Source of the DNA: Variovorax sp. J22G73
GTDB taxonomy: Bacteria; Pseudomonadota; Gammaproteobacteria; Burkholderiales; Burkholderiaceae_C
Assembly (NCBI RefSeq): GCF_030317035.1
Contig: NZ_JASZYK010000003.1
Location: 774,406 to 838,405, forward strand
DNA length: 64,000 nucleotides
Direction: 5' to 3'
Shown here: positions 17,581 to 26,342 of the stretch, one piece after another
How positions within the stretch are numbered: position 1 is the first letter of the stretch
Layout: the number at the start of each line of letters is the position of its first letter
Translations under genes and position numbers: made by a program
The notes under the pieces: model-generated
The model's database searches: none
The model's input: only the letters and a program-made list of their open reading frames with translations
What the model was told of the DNA's origin: nothing

Positions 17581-18315
17581 ATGAACGACGACCACGCATT
17601 GCCGGCATTGATCCACGACCTGGTGCACGCCTTCCAGGTGCTTGCCATGGACGGGCAGGGCAGCGGCATTTCAGGCCACCTCACGGCCCGCCTTCCGAAC
17701 GCCCGCACGTTCTGGAGCATTCCCTACGGCTTCGGCTTCGAAGAGGCGACGGCCGAGCAGCTGATCGAATCCGACTTCGAGCTGCGCACGGTCACGGGCT
17801 CGCTGCCCTGCAACCCCACGCTGAACATCCACACCGAGATCTACGAAGCCCGGCCCGAGGTGTGCTGCATCCTGCACACGCATTCCGAGGCTTCGCTGGC
17901 GCTGGGCATCGTGGGAAGCAACCTCGAGCCGGTGACGCAGAGCGGCGCGCTGTTCTACGAAGACATCGTGCTGTTCGACGAGTTCGACGGCATCGTGCTC
18001 GACAAGAAGGAGGGCGCCAGCATCGCCGCGCGGCTGGGCACCAACCGGGCCATCCTGCTGCGCAACCACGGCTCGGTGGTGGTGGGCGAATCCATCGCGG
18101 ACACGGCCATCGCGGCCACCGTGCTCGAGTTCGCGGCGCGCGTGCAACTGCAGGCCATGGCCGTCGGCACGCCCAAGAAGCTGCCGCCCGCAGAGGCGCG
18201 CCAGACCAAGGCCTTTCTGCGCCGCCCCGACGTGGTCGATTTGCGCTGGCAACTGCTGGTGCGCCAGGCGCGGCGGCACAACCCCCACTTCACCTTCGAG
18301 AGAAACTTTGCATGA
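17581..18315 (+). CDS. Class II aldolase/adducin-family protein
   Basis: The 244-aa protein has zinc-binding histidines in LHTHSEAS near residue 98 and in RNHGSVVVG near 161, and the usual N-terminal GISGHLTARLP (the GN/SH phosphate or substrate loop). The family includes fuculose- and ribulose-phosphate aldolases/epimerases and also decarboxylases of aromatic or oxo acids. It begins 22 bases after the monooxygenase and its stop codon overlaps the next gene (ATGA), so the three proteins are made together. Confidence 0.87.
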   Translation: MNDDHALPALIHDLVHAFQVLAMDGQGSGISGHLTARLPNARTFWSIPYGFGFEEATAEQLIESDFELRTVTGSLPCNPTLNIHTEIYEARPEVCCILHTHSEASLALGIVGSNLEPVTQSGALFYEDIVLFDEFDGIVLDKKEGASIAARLGTNRAILLRNHGSVVVGESIADTAIAATVLEFAARVQLQAMAVGTPKKLPPAEARQTKAFLRRPDVVDLRWQLLVRQARRHNPHFTFERNFA

Positions 18316-19304
18316 ACGCACCCGCTGAAATACCCGCTGAAACAGCCGCAGAAGCAGTCGCTGACGCACGGCCCCCCAAGGTCCTGATGCTGCTGACCTC
18401 CGACTTCGTTACCGCGCGCTACGAAGCACTGCGCAAGCGCGCGCCCGACCTGCAGGTCGTGACCGAGCTCGGTGCCGGCGCCGACCCCGACGTGACCGCG
18501 CTCTTCGCGTTCAAGCTGCCGGCCGGCATCGCGCCGCGCCTGCCCAACCTGCGGCTCGCGGCATCGGTCGGCGCCGGCGCCGACGGCATTCTTTCGGCGC
18601 CCGACCTGCCGGGGCATGTGAAGGTGACGCGCGCGGTCGAACCGGGCCTGGGCCTGAGCATGGCGCAGTACGTGTCGCTGCAGATCCTCAGCCACTTCCG
18701 AGCGCTGCCGCAAATGCAGGCGCAGCACGCGGCGGGCGAATGGAAGCGCCTGCCGGTGCCCGATGCGCGCGACGTCACGGTCGGCATCATGGGGCTGGGC
18801 GCCATCGGCTCGGTGGTGGCCGAGGTGGTCGGCTCACTGGGCTTCAAGGTGATCGGGTGGACGCGCTCCGAAGCGCGTGCGGCCCGCGTGCCGGTTTTCG
18901 TGGGCGAGGGCGGCATGGACGCGTTTCTCGCGCGGTGCGACTACCTGGTGTGCCTGCTGCCCATCACCGCGCAAACCACCGGCCTGCTCGACCGCTCGCG
19001 CCTGTCGAAGCTGCCCACGGGCAGCTATGTGGTCAATGTGGCGCGCGGCGGCATCGTGGTCGAGCAAGACCTGCTGGCGCTGGTGGACGAAGGCCACCTG
19101 GGCGGCGCCGCCTTCGACGTGTTCGCGACCGAGCCGCTGCCGCCCAGCAGCGCCTTCTGGCGGCACGACAAGGTGCTGGTCACGCCGCACATCGCGGCCC
19201 AGCCTTCGGTCGGCCCGGTGGTGGCGCAGTTCATCGACAACCTGCGGCGCCTTTCGCAAGGCGAGCCCTTGCTCGACGAGGTCGACAGGCGACTGGGCTA
19301 CTGA
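18312..19304 (+). CDS. D-isomer-specific 2-hydroxyacid dehydrogenase (glyoxylate/hydroxypyruvate reductase type)
   Basis: The 330-aa enzyme has the Rossmann motif GIMGLGAIG near residue 158, the substrate arginine in NVARGGIVVEQDLL near 242, a glutamate in FATEPLP near 276 and the histidine in TPHIAAQPS near 295. This set is complete for NAD(P)-dependent interconversion of 2-oxo and 2-hydroxy acids. The N-terminus carries an extra Ala/Glu-rich stretch of about 20 residues. Its ATG overlaps the aldolase stop codon. Confidence 0.9.
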   Translation: MNAPAEIPAETAAEAVADARPPKVLMLLTSDFVTARYEALRKRAPDLQVVTELGAGADPDVTALFAFKLPAGIAPRLPNLRLAASVGAGADGILSAPDLPGHVKVTRAVEPGLGLSMAQYVSLQILSHFRALPQMQAQHAAGEWKRLPVPDARDVTVGIMGLGAIGSVVAEVVGSLGFKVIGWTRSEARAARVPVFVGEGGMDAFLARCDYLVCLLPITAQTTGLLDRSRLSKLPTGSYVVNVARGGIVVEQDLLALVDEGHLGGAAFDVFATEPLPPSSAFWRHDKVLVTPHIAAQPSVGPVVAQFIDNLRRLSQGEPLLDEVDRRLGY

Positions 19305-19364
19305 GGCGCTGCACACCACCGCACACCTTGCGGTTTCAAGAAACAAACACGACGGAGACAACCA

Positions 19365-20342
19365 ATGACAAGACGCAAACTGCTCTACGGCCTGGGCGCC
19401 GCCCTGGCGCTCGGGCTCGCCCCGCAGGCCGGCCTGGCGGCCGATGCCTATCCCTCGAAGCCGATCAAGGTCATCCTGCCGTTCGCGACCGGCGGCCAGT
19501 CGGACGTGGTGGCACGGCTCATCACCGCCCGCCTGTCGGCCGGCCTCGGCCAGCCGATGGTGGTCGAGAACGTGCCCGGCGCGGGCGGGATGATTGCCGC
19601 GGCCAACGTGGCGCGCGCCGCGCCCGACGGCTACACGCTGTTCCTGGCGAACGCGAGCACGCTGACCATCGCGCCGTATCTGCAGAAGGGCGTCAACGTC
19701 AAGCCGTCTGATTTCACGCCCGTCACCACCGTGAGCCAGTTTCCGCTGGTGCTGGTGGTCAATGCCGCCTCGCCGTACAAGTCGCTCGCCGACGTGATCG
19801 CCGCCGCCAAGGCGCGCCCCGACAAGCTGAGCTTCGCGTCCCCGGGCTATGGCACCACGCCGCACCTGGTGGGCGAGACGTTCAGGCGCGAGGCGGCGAT
19901 AGAGATCACGCACGTGCCCTACAAGGGCGGCGCGCCGGCGCTGAACGATTTGCTCGGCGGCCAGGTCGACCTGTTCTTCGAAGCGCCCAGCACGCTGCTG
20001 CCGCAGATACGTGCCGGCAAGATTCGCCCGCTCGCGGTCACCAGCAAGACGCGCATGAGCGCCTTGCCAGAGGTGCGGACCGTGGCCGAGCAAGGCATGC
20101 CGCAGCTGGCGCTGGAAAGCTGGTCGGGCTTCGTCGCGCCGCCCCACACCCCCGCCGACGTGGTGGCGCGGTTGCGCATCGAGACCGACAAGGTGCTCAA
20201 GAGCCCCGACATCGTGAACAAGCTGCGCGAGCTGGGCTTCGAGGCCACCTCCAGCACGCCGCAGGAGCTTGCACGCATGGTTCGCGACGAAGGCGCCACC
20301 TGGTCGAAGCTGATCAAGGAACGCAACATCACGGTCGACTGA
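19365..20342 (+). CDS. Bug/TctC-type periplasmic binding protein 3
   Basis: The 325-aa protein has a signal peptide of about 25 residues ending LAADAYP, and Bug motifs KVILPFATGGQSDVVARL, VVENVPGAGGMIAAANVA, APDGYTLF and HVPYKGGAPALNDL. CGGAGA precedes the ATG. It closes the monooxygenase operon and ends six bases before the convergent M20 gene. No partner membrane genes are visible. Confidence 0.9.
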   Translation: MTRRKLLYGLGAALALGLAPQAGLAADAYPSKPIKVILPFATGGQSDVVARLITARLSAGLGQPMVVENVPGAGGMIAAANVARAAPDGYTLFLANASTLTIAPYLQKGVNVKPSDFTPVTTVSQFPLVLVVNAASPYKSLADVIAAAKARPDKLSFASPGYGTTPHLVGETFRREAAIEITHVPYKGGAPALNDLLGGQVDLFFEAPSTLLPQIRAGKIRPLAVTSKTRMSALPEVRTVAEQGMPQLALESWSGFVAPPHTPADVVARLRIETDKVLKSPDIVNKLRELGFEATSSTPQELARMVRDEGATWSKLIKERNITVD

Positions 20343-20347
20343 AGCCC

Positions 20348-21550
20348 TCAGCCCAGGAAGCGCTCGACCAGCCTCACCCAGTAGGTGGCGCCCAGTGGAA
20401 TCAACGCGTCGTTGAAGTCGTAGCTGGGGTTGTGCAGGCTGCAGGGGCCCGGGCCGTGCGGCATCGCGCGATGGGCGCCGTCGCCGTTGCCGATGAAGGC
20501 ATAGGCACCGGGCCGCGCCTGCAGCATGAAGGCGAAGTCTTCCGCCGTCATGGCGGGCTCCTGCACGAGGACGTTGCCCTCGCCGACGATGCCGGCCATG
20601 ACGCCACGGGCAAAGTCGGCCTCGGCCGCCGAATTGACGGTGTGCGGATAGCTTCGGTTGAAGCGCACCTCGCTGCGCGCGTCGTGCGCGCTGCACACGT
20701 GGCTGGCGATCTGGGTCATGCGCTGTTCGATCAGGTCGAGCGTGGCCAGCGAGAAGGTGCGGATCGTGCCCCTCAGCTCGCAGTTGTCCGCAATCACGTT
20801 GTTCGACTGGCCGGCCTGCAGCACGGTCACGGTCAGCACCGCGGCCTCGTCCGGGCTTTTGTTGCGCGAGAGGATGGTCTGGAACGCCTGCACAAGCTCG
20901 CAGGCCACGGGCACCGGGTCGACGGCCGCGTGCGGCAGCGCCGCATGGCCGCCCTTGCCGTGAACGATCACGGTGAACTCGGTGCTCGACGCCATCACGC
21001 CGCCCGGGCTCACGGCGAAATGTCCCTCGGCCATGCCCGGCCAGTTGTGCATGCCGAACACGGCATCGACGGGAAACCGGTCGAACAAGCCGTCGTCGAT
21101 CATCGCGCGCGCGCCCGCGCCACCCTCTTCGGCGGGCTGGAAGATGAAGTGCACGGTGCCGTCGAACCGGCGCGTTTGCGCCAGGTGCCGCGCCGCCGCC
21201 AGCAGCATCGCGACGTGGCCGTCGTGGCCGCACGCATGCATCTTGCCGGGGTGCGTGCTCGCGTGGCCGAAGGTGTTGAGCTCGGTGACGCGCAGCGCGT
21301 CCATGTCGGCGCGCAGGCCGATGGACCTGCTGCCGCTGCCTTGGCGCAGCGAGCCCACCACGCCGGTGCGCGCCAGGCCGCGGTGCACGTCGATGCCGCA
21401 TTGCGTCAGCTCGGCCGCGACCAGGTCGGCGGTGCGAAATTCTTCATAGCGCAGCTCGGGGTGCGCGTGAATGTCGCGGCGCAGCGCGGCGTTGGCTTCG
21501 GTGCGCGCGACGATGGCGTCGATCAATGCCATGGGGGTGCGGGTGGTCAT
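20348..21550 (-). CDS. M20-family amidohydrolase (N-acyl-amino acid / IAA-amino acid hydrolase type)
   Basis: The 400-aa metal-dependent amidase has the M20D pattern: HAHPELRYEEFRTA near residue 28, GLRADMDAL near 78, ACGHDGHVAML near 105 (metal His/Asp), EEGGAGA near 140 (catalytic Glu), GMHNWPG near 163 and the C-terminal SLHNPSYDFND histidine. It is predicted to release an amino acid from an N-acyl or aryl-acyl conjugate. The ATG overlaps the stop of the HisC-like gene (ATGA). Its position between an aminotransferase and an amino acid transporter fits hydrolysis of an imported conjugate. Confidence 0.9.
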   Translation of the reverse strand: MTTRTPMALIDAIVARTEANAALRRDIHAHPELRYEEFRTADLVAAELTQCGIDVHRGLARTGVVGSLRQGSGSRSIGLRADMDALRVTELNTFGHASTHPGKMHACGHDGHVAMLLAAARHLAQTRRFDGTVHFIFQPAEEGGAGARAMIDDGLFDRFPVDAVFGMHNWPGMAEGHFAVSPGGVMASSTEFTVIVHGKGGHAALPHAAVDPVPVACELVQAFQTILSRNKSPDEAAVLTVTVLQAGQSNNVIADNCELRGTIRTFSLATLDLIEQRMTQIASHVCSAHDARSEVRFNRSYPHTVNSAAEADFARGVMAGIVGEGNVLVQEPAMTAEDFAFMLQARPGAYAFIGNGDGAHRAMPHGPGPCSLHNPSYDFNDALIPLGATYWVRLVERFLG

Positions 21551-22656
21551 GAAGCCGGTCGCAGTTCTTGCGCGAGCGCCTCGAGGAAACGCGAATTTTC
21601 CGTGGCCGTGCCAATGCTCACCCGCAGCCAGTTCTTGAGGCCGTAGGAGCCCAGCGGCCGTGCGATGAGGCCGTGCTGTTCCAGCCGGCCGGCCAGCGCG
21701 GCGCTGTCCCCCGTTTCCACGGAGACGAAGTTGGTCGACGACGGAAGGTGGCGCAACCCCCGTGCACGAAAGGCGGCGCACAGCTGTTCGTGGCCTTCGC
21801 TGTTGACGGCGAGCGTGCGCGCGAGGAAATCGCCGTCGCCCAGCGCGGCTGCGGCGCCCGCCTGCGCGGGTTGCGACACCTGGAACGGCGCGCGCACCCG
21901 GCGCAGCATGCCGGCCAGCGCGGGCTGCGCGATGCCGTAGCCCACGCGAAGACCGGCCAGCCCGTAGGCCTTGGAGAAGGTGCGCGTCACGAGCAGGTGG
22001 GGGTGGCGCCGCACCCAGGCCACGGCGTCGCCCCGCGCGGCGGCGGGCAGGTACTCCAGGTAGGCCTCGTCGAGCACCACCACAGTGCCGTCGGGCTGGG
22101 CCGCGATGAAGGCCTCGAGCGCATCGGGGTCGAGGCTGGTGCCGGTCGGGTTTCCCGGGTTCGCGATGTACACGAGCGAAACGGGCTGGCGCGCGCCGAG
22201 GCGCAGCATCTCGCCGAGATCGACCGTGAAGTCCGGCGACGGCACCACCACCGCGGTGGCACCCGCGCGCTGCGCCGCGTTCACATAGGCCTGGAACGAA
22301 TACTGCGCGTAGAGCGTGAAGCGCCCCGCGCTCAGCAGGGCCGTGGCAGCCATGCCGATCACGCTTTCGGAGCCGGCGCCGGTCACGATCCAGTCGGGCG
22401 GCACGTCGAGCTGCAGCGCCAGCGCTTGGGTGAGGTCGGTGCAGTCGTTGTCCGGGTAGCGGGAGAGGTCGATGGACGACGCGGCCAGCGCGGCCAACGC
22501 ACGGGGGCTGGCCCCCAGCGGGTTTTCGTTCGACGCGAGCTTGACGATGTGCGCGAGCGGCATGTCGATGCGGCGGGCGAGGTCTTCCATCGGCAAGCCC
22601 GGCGAGTACGACTTGAGCTGCTCGATGTGCGGGGGGTAGACGGGTGCGTTTCTCAC
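21547..22656 (-). CDS. HisC-like class I/II aminotransferase
   Basis: The 369-aa PLP enzyme has KLASNENPLGASP near residue 39, NPGNPTGTSLD near 167, DEAYLEY near 200 and the PLP lysine in TFSKAYGLAGLRVGY near 230. Family members transaminate histidinol phosphate, phenylalanine or other aromatic amino acids. No histidine genes are near, so a catabolic aromatic or other aminotransferase is more likely. The start is a GTG at 22656; the ribosome site is weak (GAAAGAAA). It lies between the ABC permease and the M20 gene on one strand. Confidence 0.87.
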   Translation of the reverse strand: MRNAPVYPPHIEQLKSYSPGLPMEDLARRIDMPLAHIVKLASNENPLGASPRALAALAASSIDLSRYPDNDCTDLTQALALQLDVPPDWIVTGAGSESVIGMAATALLSAGRFTLYAQYSFQAYVNAAQRAGATAVVVPSPDFTVDLGEMLRLGARQPVSLVYIANPGNPTGTSLDPDALEAFIAAQPDGTVVVLDEAYLEYLPAAARGDAVAWVRRHPHLLVTRTFSKAYGLAGLRVGYGIAQPALAGMLRRVRAPFQVSQPAQAGAAAALGDGDFLARTLAVNSEGHEQLCAAFRARGLRHLPSSTNFVSVETGDSAALAGRLEQHGLIARPLGSYGLKNWLRVSIGTATENSRFLEALAQELRPAS

Positions 22657-22718
22657 GGGAGGTTTCTTTCGACGTTGAGGAGGGTGGTTGGGTTTCCAGT
22701 TGTCCGGGTGCCTGGATG

Positions 22719-23420
22719 TCAGCCCGCGCGGGCAATGCGCGCCTGCAGCGCGCGCACATAGCTGGAGAGCGCGAAGGAAACGCAGAAGTAGAAGAGCGCG
22801 ATGAACAGGTACATCTCGACCAGCCGGCCGTCGCGCTGCGCGATCTTCGAGGCCGTGCCGAACAGGTCGTCCAGCGACAGCACGTACACCAGAGAGGTGT
22901 CCTGGAACAGCACGATGAACTGCGTGAGCAGCACCGGCAGCATCTTGCGCAGTGCCTGCGGCAGCACGATGTACAGCATGGTGCGCGTGCCGTTCATGCC
23001 CAGCGCCTGCGCCGCGGCCGCCTGCCCGTTCGGGATCGAGCGGATGCCGGCGCGAATGACTTCGCAGAAGTACGCCGACTCGAAGAGCACGAAGGTCAGG
23101 TACGCGGACGCGGTGGCGCCGACCGCCACCGGCGTGGGCGACCCCGCCGCCCACGCCGCCGTGTACGGAACGAGCACATAGAAGGCGAAGAGCCCGAGCA
23201 CCAGTGGAATGGCGCGGAACAGGTTGACGTACGCGTCGCCGGCGGCGCGCAGCACGCGGTTGCCGCTGAGCCGCGCCATCGCGATGCCGCAGCCCAGCAG
23301 CAGGCCCGAGAAGCCCGCGACCAGCGTGAGCTTGACGGTGAACGCCAGCCCGGTCGTGAGCATGTAGGGCAACGCATGCCAGACCGAGGCGAAGTCGAAG
23401 CTGGAGAACATGCCGCTCAC
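22719..23420 (-). CDS. Polar amino acid ABC transporter permease 2 (GltK/HisM-like)
   Basis: The 233-aa inner-membrane protein has about five hydrophobic segments and the permease coupling motif EVIRAGIRSIPNGQAAAAQALGM near residues 120-142 (EAA...G loop that contacts the ATPase). The GTG at 23420 overlaps the stop codon of permease 1 (GTGA); an internal ATG at 23411 is the alternative. It forms a heterodimer with permease 1 in the usual gltJK order. Confidence 0.88.
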   Translation of the reverse strand: MSGMFSSFDFASVWHALPYMLTTGLAFTVKLTLVAGFSGLLLGCGIAMARLSGNRVLRAAGDAYVNLFRAIPLVLGLFAFYVLVPYTAAWAAGSPTPVAVGATASAYLTFVLFESAYFCEVIRAGIRSIPNGQAAAAQALGMNGTRTMLYIVLPQALRKMLPVLLTQFIVLFQDTSLVYVLSLDDLFGTASKIAQRDGRLVEMYLFIALFYFCVSFALSSYVRALQARIARAG

Positions 23421-24145
23421 CTTGCGCCGAAGCCCGGCAGTTCGAGACGGCGCTCGAAGCGGCGCATGGCCGTGACGACCGCGAAGTTCAGCAGCACGTA
23501 GATGCCCAGCGCCGCGAGAAAAGCCTCGAACACCTGGAACGAGAAATCCTGCATCGCATGCGCTTGCGCGGTCAGCTCGACCAGGCCGATGGTCAACCCG
23601 ACGGACGTGGCCTTGACGGTGTTCATGGCGTCGGTGGTCAGCGTCGGCCAGATGATGCGGAACGCGCGCGGCAGCAGCACGTGCCGGTAGGTCTGTGCCA
23701 GCGTGAGGCCCAGCGCCGCGGCGGCCAGCTGCTGGCCGCGCGCCAGTGCGTGGATGCCGCTACGCAGCTGCTCGGCCACACGCGCGGCCATGTAGCAGCC
23801 GATGCCGGCCACCACGGTGAAGAACGGGCCGCCCGGCCACTGCTTGACCCAGTCGCCGGCCGCCTTCGGCAGCAGCTCGGGCAGCACGAAGTACCAGACG
23901 AACAGCTGCACGATCAGCGGGATGTTGCGAAACAGCTCGACATAGATGCGGCCCGCCGCCTGCGCCTTGGCGGACGGGTGCGTGCGCAGCACGCCCACTG
24001 CGGTGCCCAGTGTCAGCGCCACGATGCAGATCAGCAGCGTGGCGGCCACCGTGCATGCGAGCCCGACGGCCAGCAGGTAGCCGTAGGCGCCGCCGCCCGT
24101 GGGCGACTGCTCGAGAAAAACCCGCCAGTTCCATTGGTAGTTCAC
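23417..24145 (-). CDS. Polar amino acid ABC transporter permease 1 (GltJ/HisQ-like)
   Basis: The 242-aa protein begins VNYQWNWRVFLEQSP, the characteristic start of the GltJ family, and has the motif VELFRNIPLIVQLFVWYF and the coupling loop RVAEQLRSGIHALARGQQLAAAALG. The GTG at 24145 has AGGTGA five bases upstream. It follows the binding protein gene by 14 bases. The ATPase for this transporter is not in this run but lies at 27465 on the other strand. Confidence 0.88.
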   Translation of the reverse strand: MNYQWNWRVFLEQSPTGGGAYGYLLAVGLACTVAATLLICIVALTLGTAVGVLRTHPSAKAQAAGRIYVELFRNIPLIVQLFVWYFVLPELLPKAAGDWVKQWPGGPFFTVVAGIGCYMAARVAEQLRSGIHALARGQQLAAAALGLTLAQTYRHVLLPRAFRIIWPTLTTDAMNTVKATSVGLTIGLVELTAQAHAMQDFSFQVFEAFLAALGIYVLLNFAVVTAMRRFERRLELPGFGAR

Positions 24146-24159
24146 GCGTTCACCTGCGC

Positions 24160-25095
24160 TCAGTAGGCGGCCGGATCGATGGAGTCCGTGGGCTTGGCGT
24201 AGGCCTTGCGCAGGGCGGGGCTCATCGGGAAGTTCATTCGCAGGCCGCGCGGCGCAATGGGCTGCACGAACCACTTGTCGTAGTTGGCCTTGGCCGCGGG
24301 CGAGGCCAGGTAGGCACTGAGCGCCTTGTCCACGGCGGCCTTGAACTCGGGGTCGTCGCGGCGCATCACCAGGCCGTAGGGCTCGGGCGGTGCAAGGGTG
24401 TCGGGCGAGATCACGTAGTCGCCCGGGTCCTTGGCGCTTGCGATGGCGCTGGCCAGCAGCACGTCGTCGCTGACGAGCGCCGCGGCCCGGTCGGTCGCCA
24501 GCATCAGGAAGGCCTCGGGCTGGTCCTTCGCGTTGACGATGCGCAGGTTCAGGTTCTGCTTCAGGTTGAGCTCGTTGAGGATCACCATGTGGTTCGAGCC
24601 CGGCACCGCCACGACGGTCTTGCCCTTGAGGTCGGCAATCGACTTCAGGTTGCTGGCCTTCTTGGCCGCGAAGGCGGTGGCCGTCAGGAAGAAGGTGTTG
24701 CTGAACGCCACCTGCTTCTGGCGCGCCGCGTTGTTGGTCACGCTGGCGCAGTCCATGTCGATGGTTCCATTGCCCAGCAGCGCGAGCCGGGTCTGCGCCG
24801 TGACGGGCTTGAGCTCGACCTTCAGGGTCTTGATGCCGGCATCGGCCTTGAGGCTCTCGACCAATGCCTTGCAGATGTCGACGGTGAAGCCGATCACGTT
24901 CTGGCTGTCGTCGACATACGCGAACGGCACCTGGTTCTCGCGCACGCCGAGGGCGATCGTGCCGGTGTCCGCGAGCTTCTTCAGCGTGCCCGAAAGCGGT
25001 GCCGCCGGCGGCTGGGCGCCCGTCTGCGCAACGCTCATTGAGAAGCCCGTCAACAGCGCGGCGCCGGCGATCCATGTGGAGAAAGCTTTGCGCAT
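24160..25095 (-). CDS. Amino acid ABC transporter substrate-binding protein
   Basis: The 311-aa periplasmic protein has a signal peptide of about 24 residues (MRKAFSTWIAGAALLTGFSMSVAQ) and the family 3 solute-binding pattern: GTIALGVRENQVPFAYVDDSQNVIGFTVDIC near 45-75, TRLALLGNGTIDMDCAS near 103 and FSNTFFLTATAFAAKK near 130. It resembles glutamate/aspartate receptors of the GltI type. GAAGGA precedes the ATG. The gap to the divergent aminotransferase gene (25096-25333) holds no copy of the TATCAA operator found at 16.2 and 27.4 kb. Confidence 0.9.
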   Translation of the reverse strand: MRKAFSTWIAGAALLTGFSMSVAQTGAQPPAAPLSGTLKKLADTGTIALGVRENQVPFAYVDDSQNVIGFTVDICKALVESLKADAGIKTLKVELKPVTAQTRLALLGNGTIDMDCASVTNNAARQKQVAFSNTFFLTATAFAAKKASNLKSIADLKGKTVVAVPGSNHMVILNELNLKQNLNLRIVNAKDQPEAFLMLATDRAAALVSDDVLLASAIASAKDPGDYVISPDTLAPPEPYGLVMRRDDPEFKAAVDKALSAYLASPAAKANYDKWFVQPIAPRGLRMNFPMSPALRKAYAKPTDSIDPAAY

Positions 25096-25333
25096 TTTTT
25101 TCCTTCGAGGAGAGTGGAGGGAGACCGGCGAATGGTCTTTGCTGCGGCGCGGGCTGTCCATGCCGCGGGCGGCATCGCGATTCCACATCGCTATCAGCCG
25201 GGAACGAACGGGCCGCGGGGCAGGCGCGCGACCGCGGCCGGGCGATGCGCAACGGCTATCCCGATCACGTCGAAGCGGTGGACGCGCCGCGGCACTGCGC
25301 ACACGATGCCAGGCATTTCAGGAGTTCACCGCC

Positions 25334-26248
25334 ATGCCGCTCGACACACCGTTCCCCGCCTCTTTCCAGACACAGATCCCCGACACCATTCCGCCCTGGC
25401 CCTGCTACCTGAACGGCGAGTTCACCAACCTGCGCGAGGCGCGGGTGTCGGTGCTCGACCGGGCCTTTCTTTTCGGCGACGCGATCTACGACGTGGTGCC
25501 CGCCTACGACGGCCAGCCCTTCATGTTCGATGCGCACATGGCGCGCCTGGCGCGCGGCCTGGCCGAGATGAGAATTCCCGAGCCGATGGCGCGCGACGCG
25601 TGGCACGCGCTCACGATACGCCTGCTGGCCATGCATGCGGAAGCGGACCCGCACCCGGGTGGCGTGCGCCACCAGCTGGTGTATTTCCAGGTCACACGCG
25701 GTGTCGCGATGCGCGAGCACGCAATGCCGCAAGGCATCGCGCCCAACGTGTTCGCCATGGTCAACCGCATGCCCGTGCCGAGCGAGGCACAACGCCGCCA
25801 TGGCGTGGCCTGCATCACGGCCGAAGACTTTCGCTGGCGCAAGGCGCACCTCAAGTCCACCAGCCTGCTGGGCGCTGTGTTCTCGAAGCAGCTGAGCGTG
25901 GACGCGGGCGTTGCCGACACCATCATGTTCCGCGACGGCCAGCTCAGCGAGGCCTCCGCCAGCAACGTGTGGCTGGTGAAGAACGGCCGGGTGGTGGGCG
26001 TGCCGAAAAGCAATCGGGTGCTCGAAGGCGTGCGCTACGGGCTGCTGGAGTCGCTCTGCCTCGAGGAGGGGCTGCCCTTCGAGCTTCGCGAGGTGTCGCG
26101 CGCGGAGGTGTTCGACGCGGACGAGCTGATGCTGTCGTCCGCGGTGAAGGAGCTGGTGCCGGTGGTCGCGCTCGACGGCCAGCAGATCGGGGACGGCACG
26201 CCGGGCGCCGTCTTCGCAAGGCTGTATGCGGCCTACACACGGGCCTAG
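25334..26248 (+). CDS. Class IV aminotransferase (D-amino acid transaminase type)
   Basis: The 304-aa PLP enzyme has the class IV N-terminal signature LNGEFTNLREARVSVLDRAFLFGDAIYDVVPAYDG in parts at residues 26-60, the PLP lysine in HLKSTSLLG near 175, and LSEASASNVWLVKNG near 206. The arrangement fits D-alanine transaminase or 4-amino-4-deoxychorismate lyase-like enzymes; D-amino acid transaminase is preferred because of the YDVVPAYDG loop. AGGAG precedes the ATG. It is divergent from the amino acid binding protein, so it may remove nitrogen from the imported or released amino acid. The last codons are part of a tandem repeat. Confidence 0.87.
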   Translation: MPLDTPFPASFQTQIPDTIPPWPCYLNGEFTNLREARVSVLDRAFLFGDAIYDVVPAYDGQPFMFDAHMARLARGLAEMRIPEPMARDAWHALTIRLLAMHAEADPHPGGVRHQLVYFQVTRGVAMREHAMPQGIAPNVFAMVNRMPVPSEAQRRHGVACITAEDFRWRKAHLKSTSLLGAVFSKQLSVDAGVADTIMFRDGQLSEASASNVWLVKNGRVVGVPKSNRVLEGVRYGLLESLCLEEGLPFELREVSRAEVFDADELMLSSAVKELVPVVALDGQQIGDGTPGAVFARLYAAYTRA

Positions 26249-26282
26249 ACACGGGCCTAGACACGGGCCTAGACACGGGCCT
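26237..26282. repeat. 12-bp tandem repeat, 3.8 copies, carrying repeated stop codons
   Basis: The unit ACACGGGCCTAG starts in the last codons of the class IV aminotransferase and repeats exactly at 26237, 26249, 26261 and (ten bases) 26273. Every full unit repeats the in-frame TAG stop. Confidence 0.95.
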
Positions 26283-26313
26283 GCATGCAGGCCTGAACTC
26301 GGGGCTGAACGCA

Positions 26314-26339
26314 TGCCATCGCGCGCACTCGCGATGGCA
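26314..26339. terminator. Bidirectional stem-loop terminator
   Basis: TGCCATCGCG and CGCGATGGCA form a perfect 10-base stem around a six-base loop, between the convergent aminotransferase and LysR genes. A short T run (GTTTC) follows on the plus strand. Confidence 0.65.
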
Positions 26340-26342
26340 GTT

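Noticed and set aside
18834..21401. An 855-codon minus-strand frame over the hydroxyacid dehydrogenase, Bug 3 and M20 genes
   Set aside because: It is antisense to well-supported genes, is rich in Arg, Ala and Gly, and matches no family.
21547..22656. Histidinol-phosphate aminotransferase (hisC) for histidine synthesis
   Set aside because: The gene lies in an amidohydrolase and amino acid transport context, with no his genes around it.
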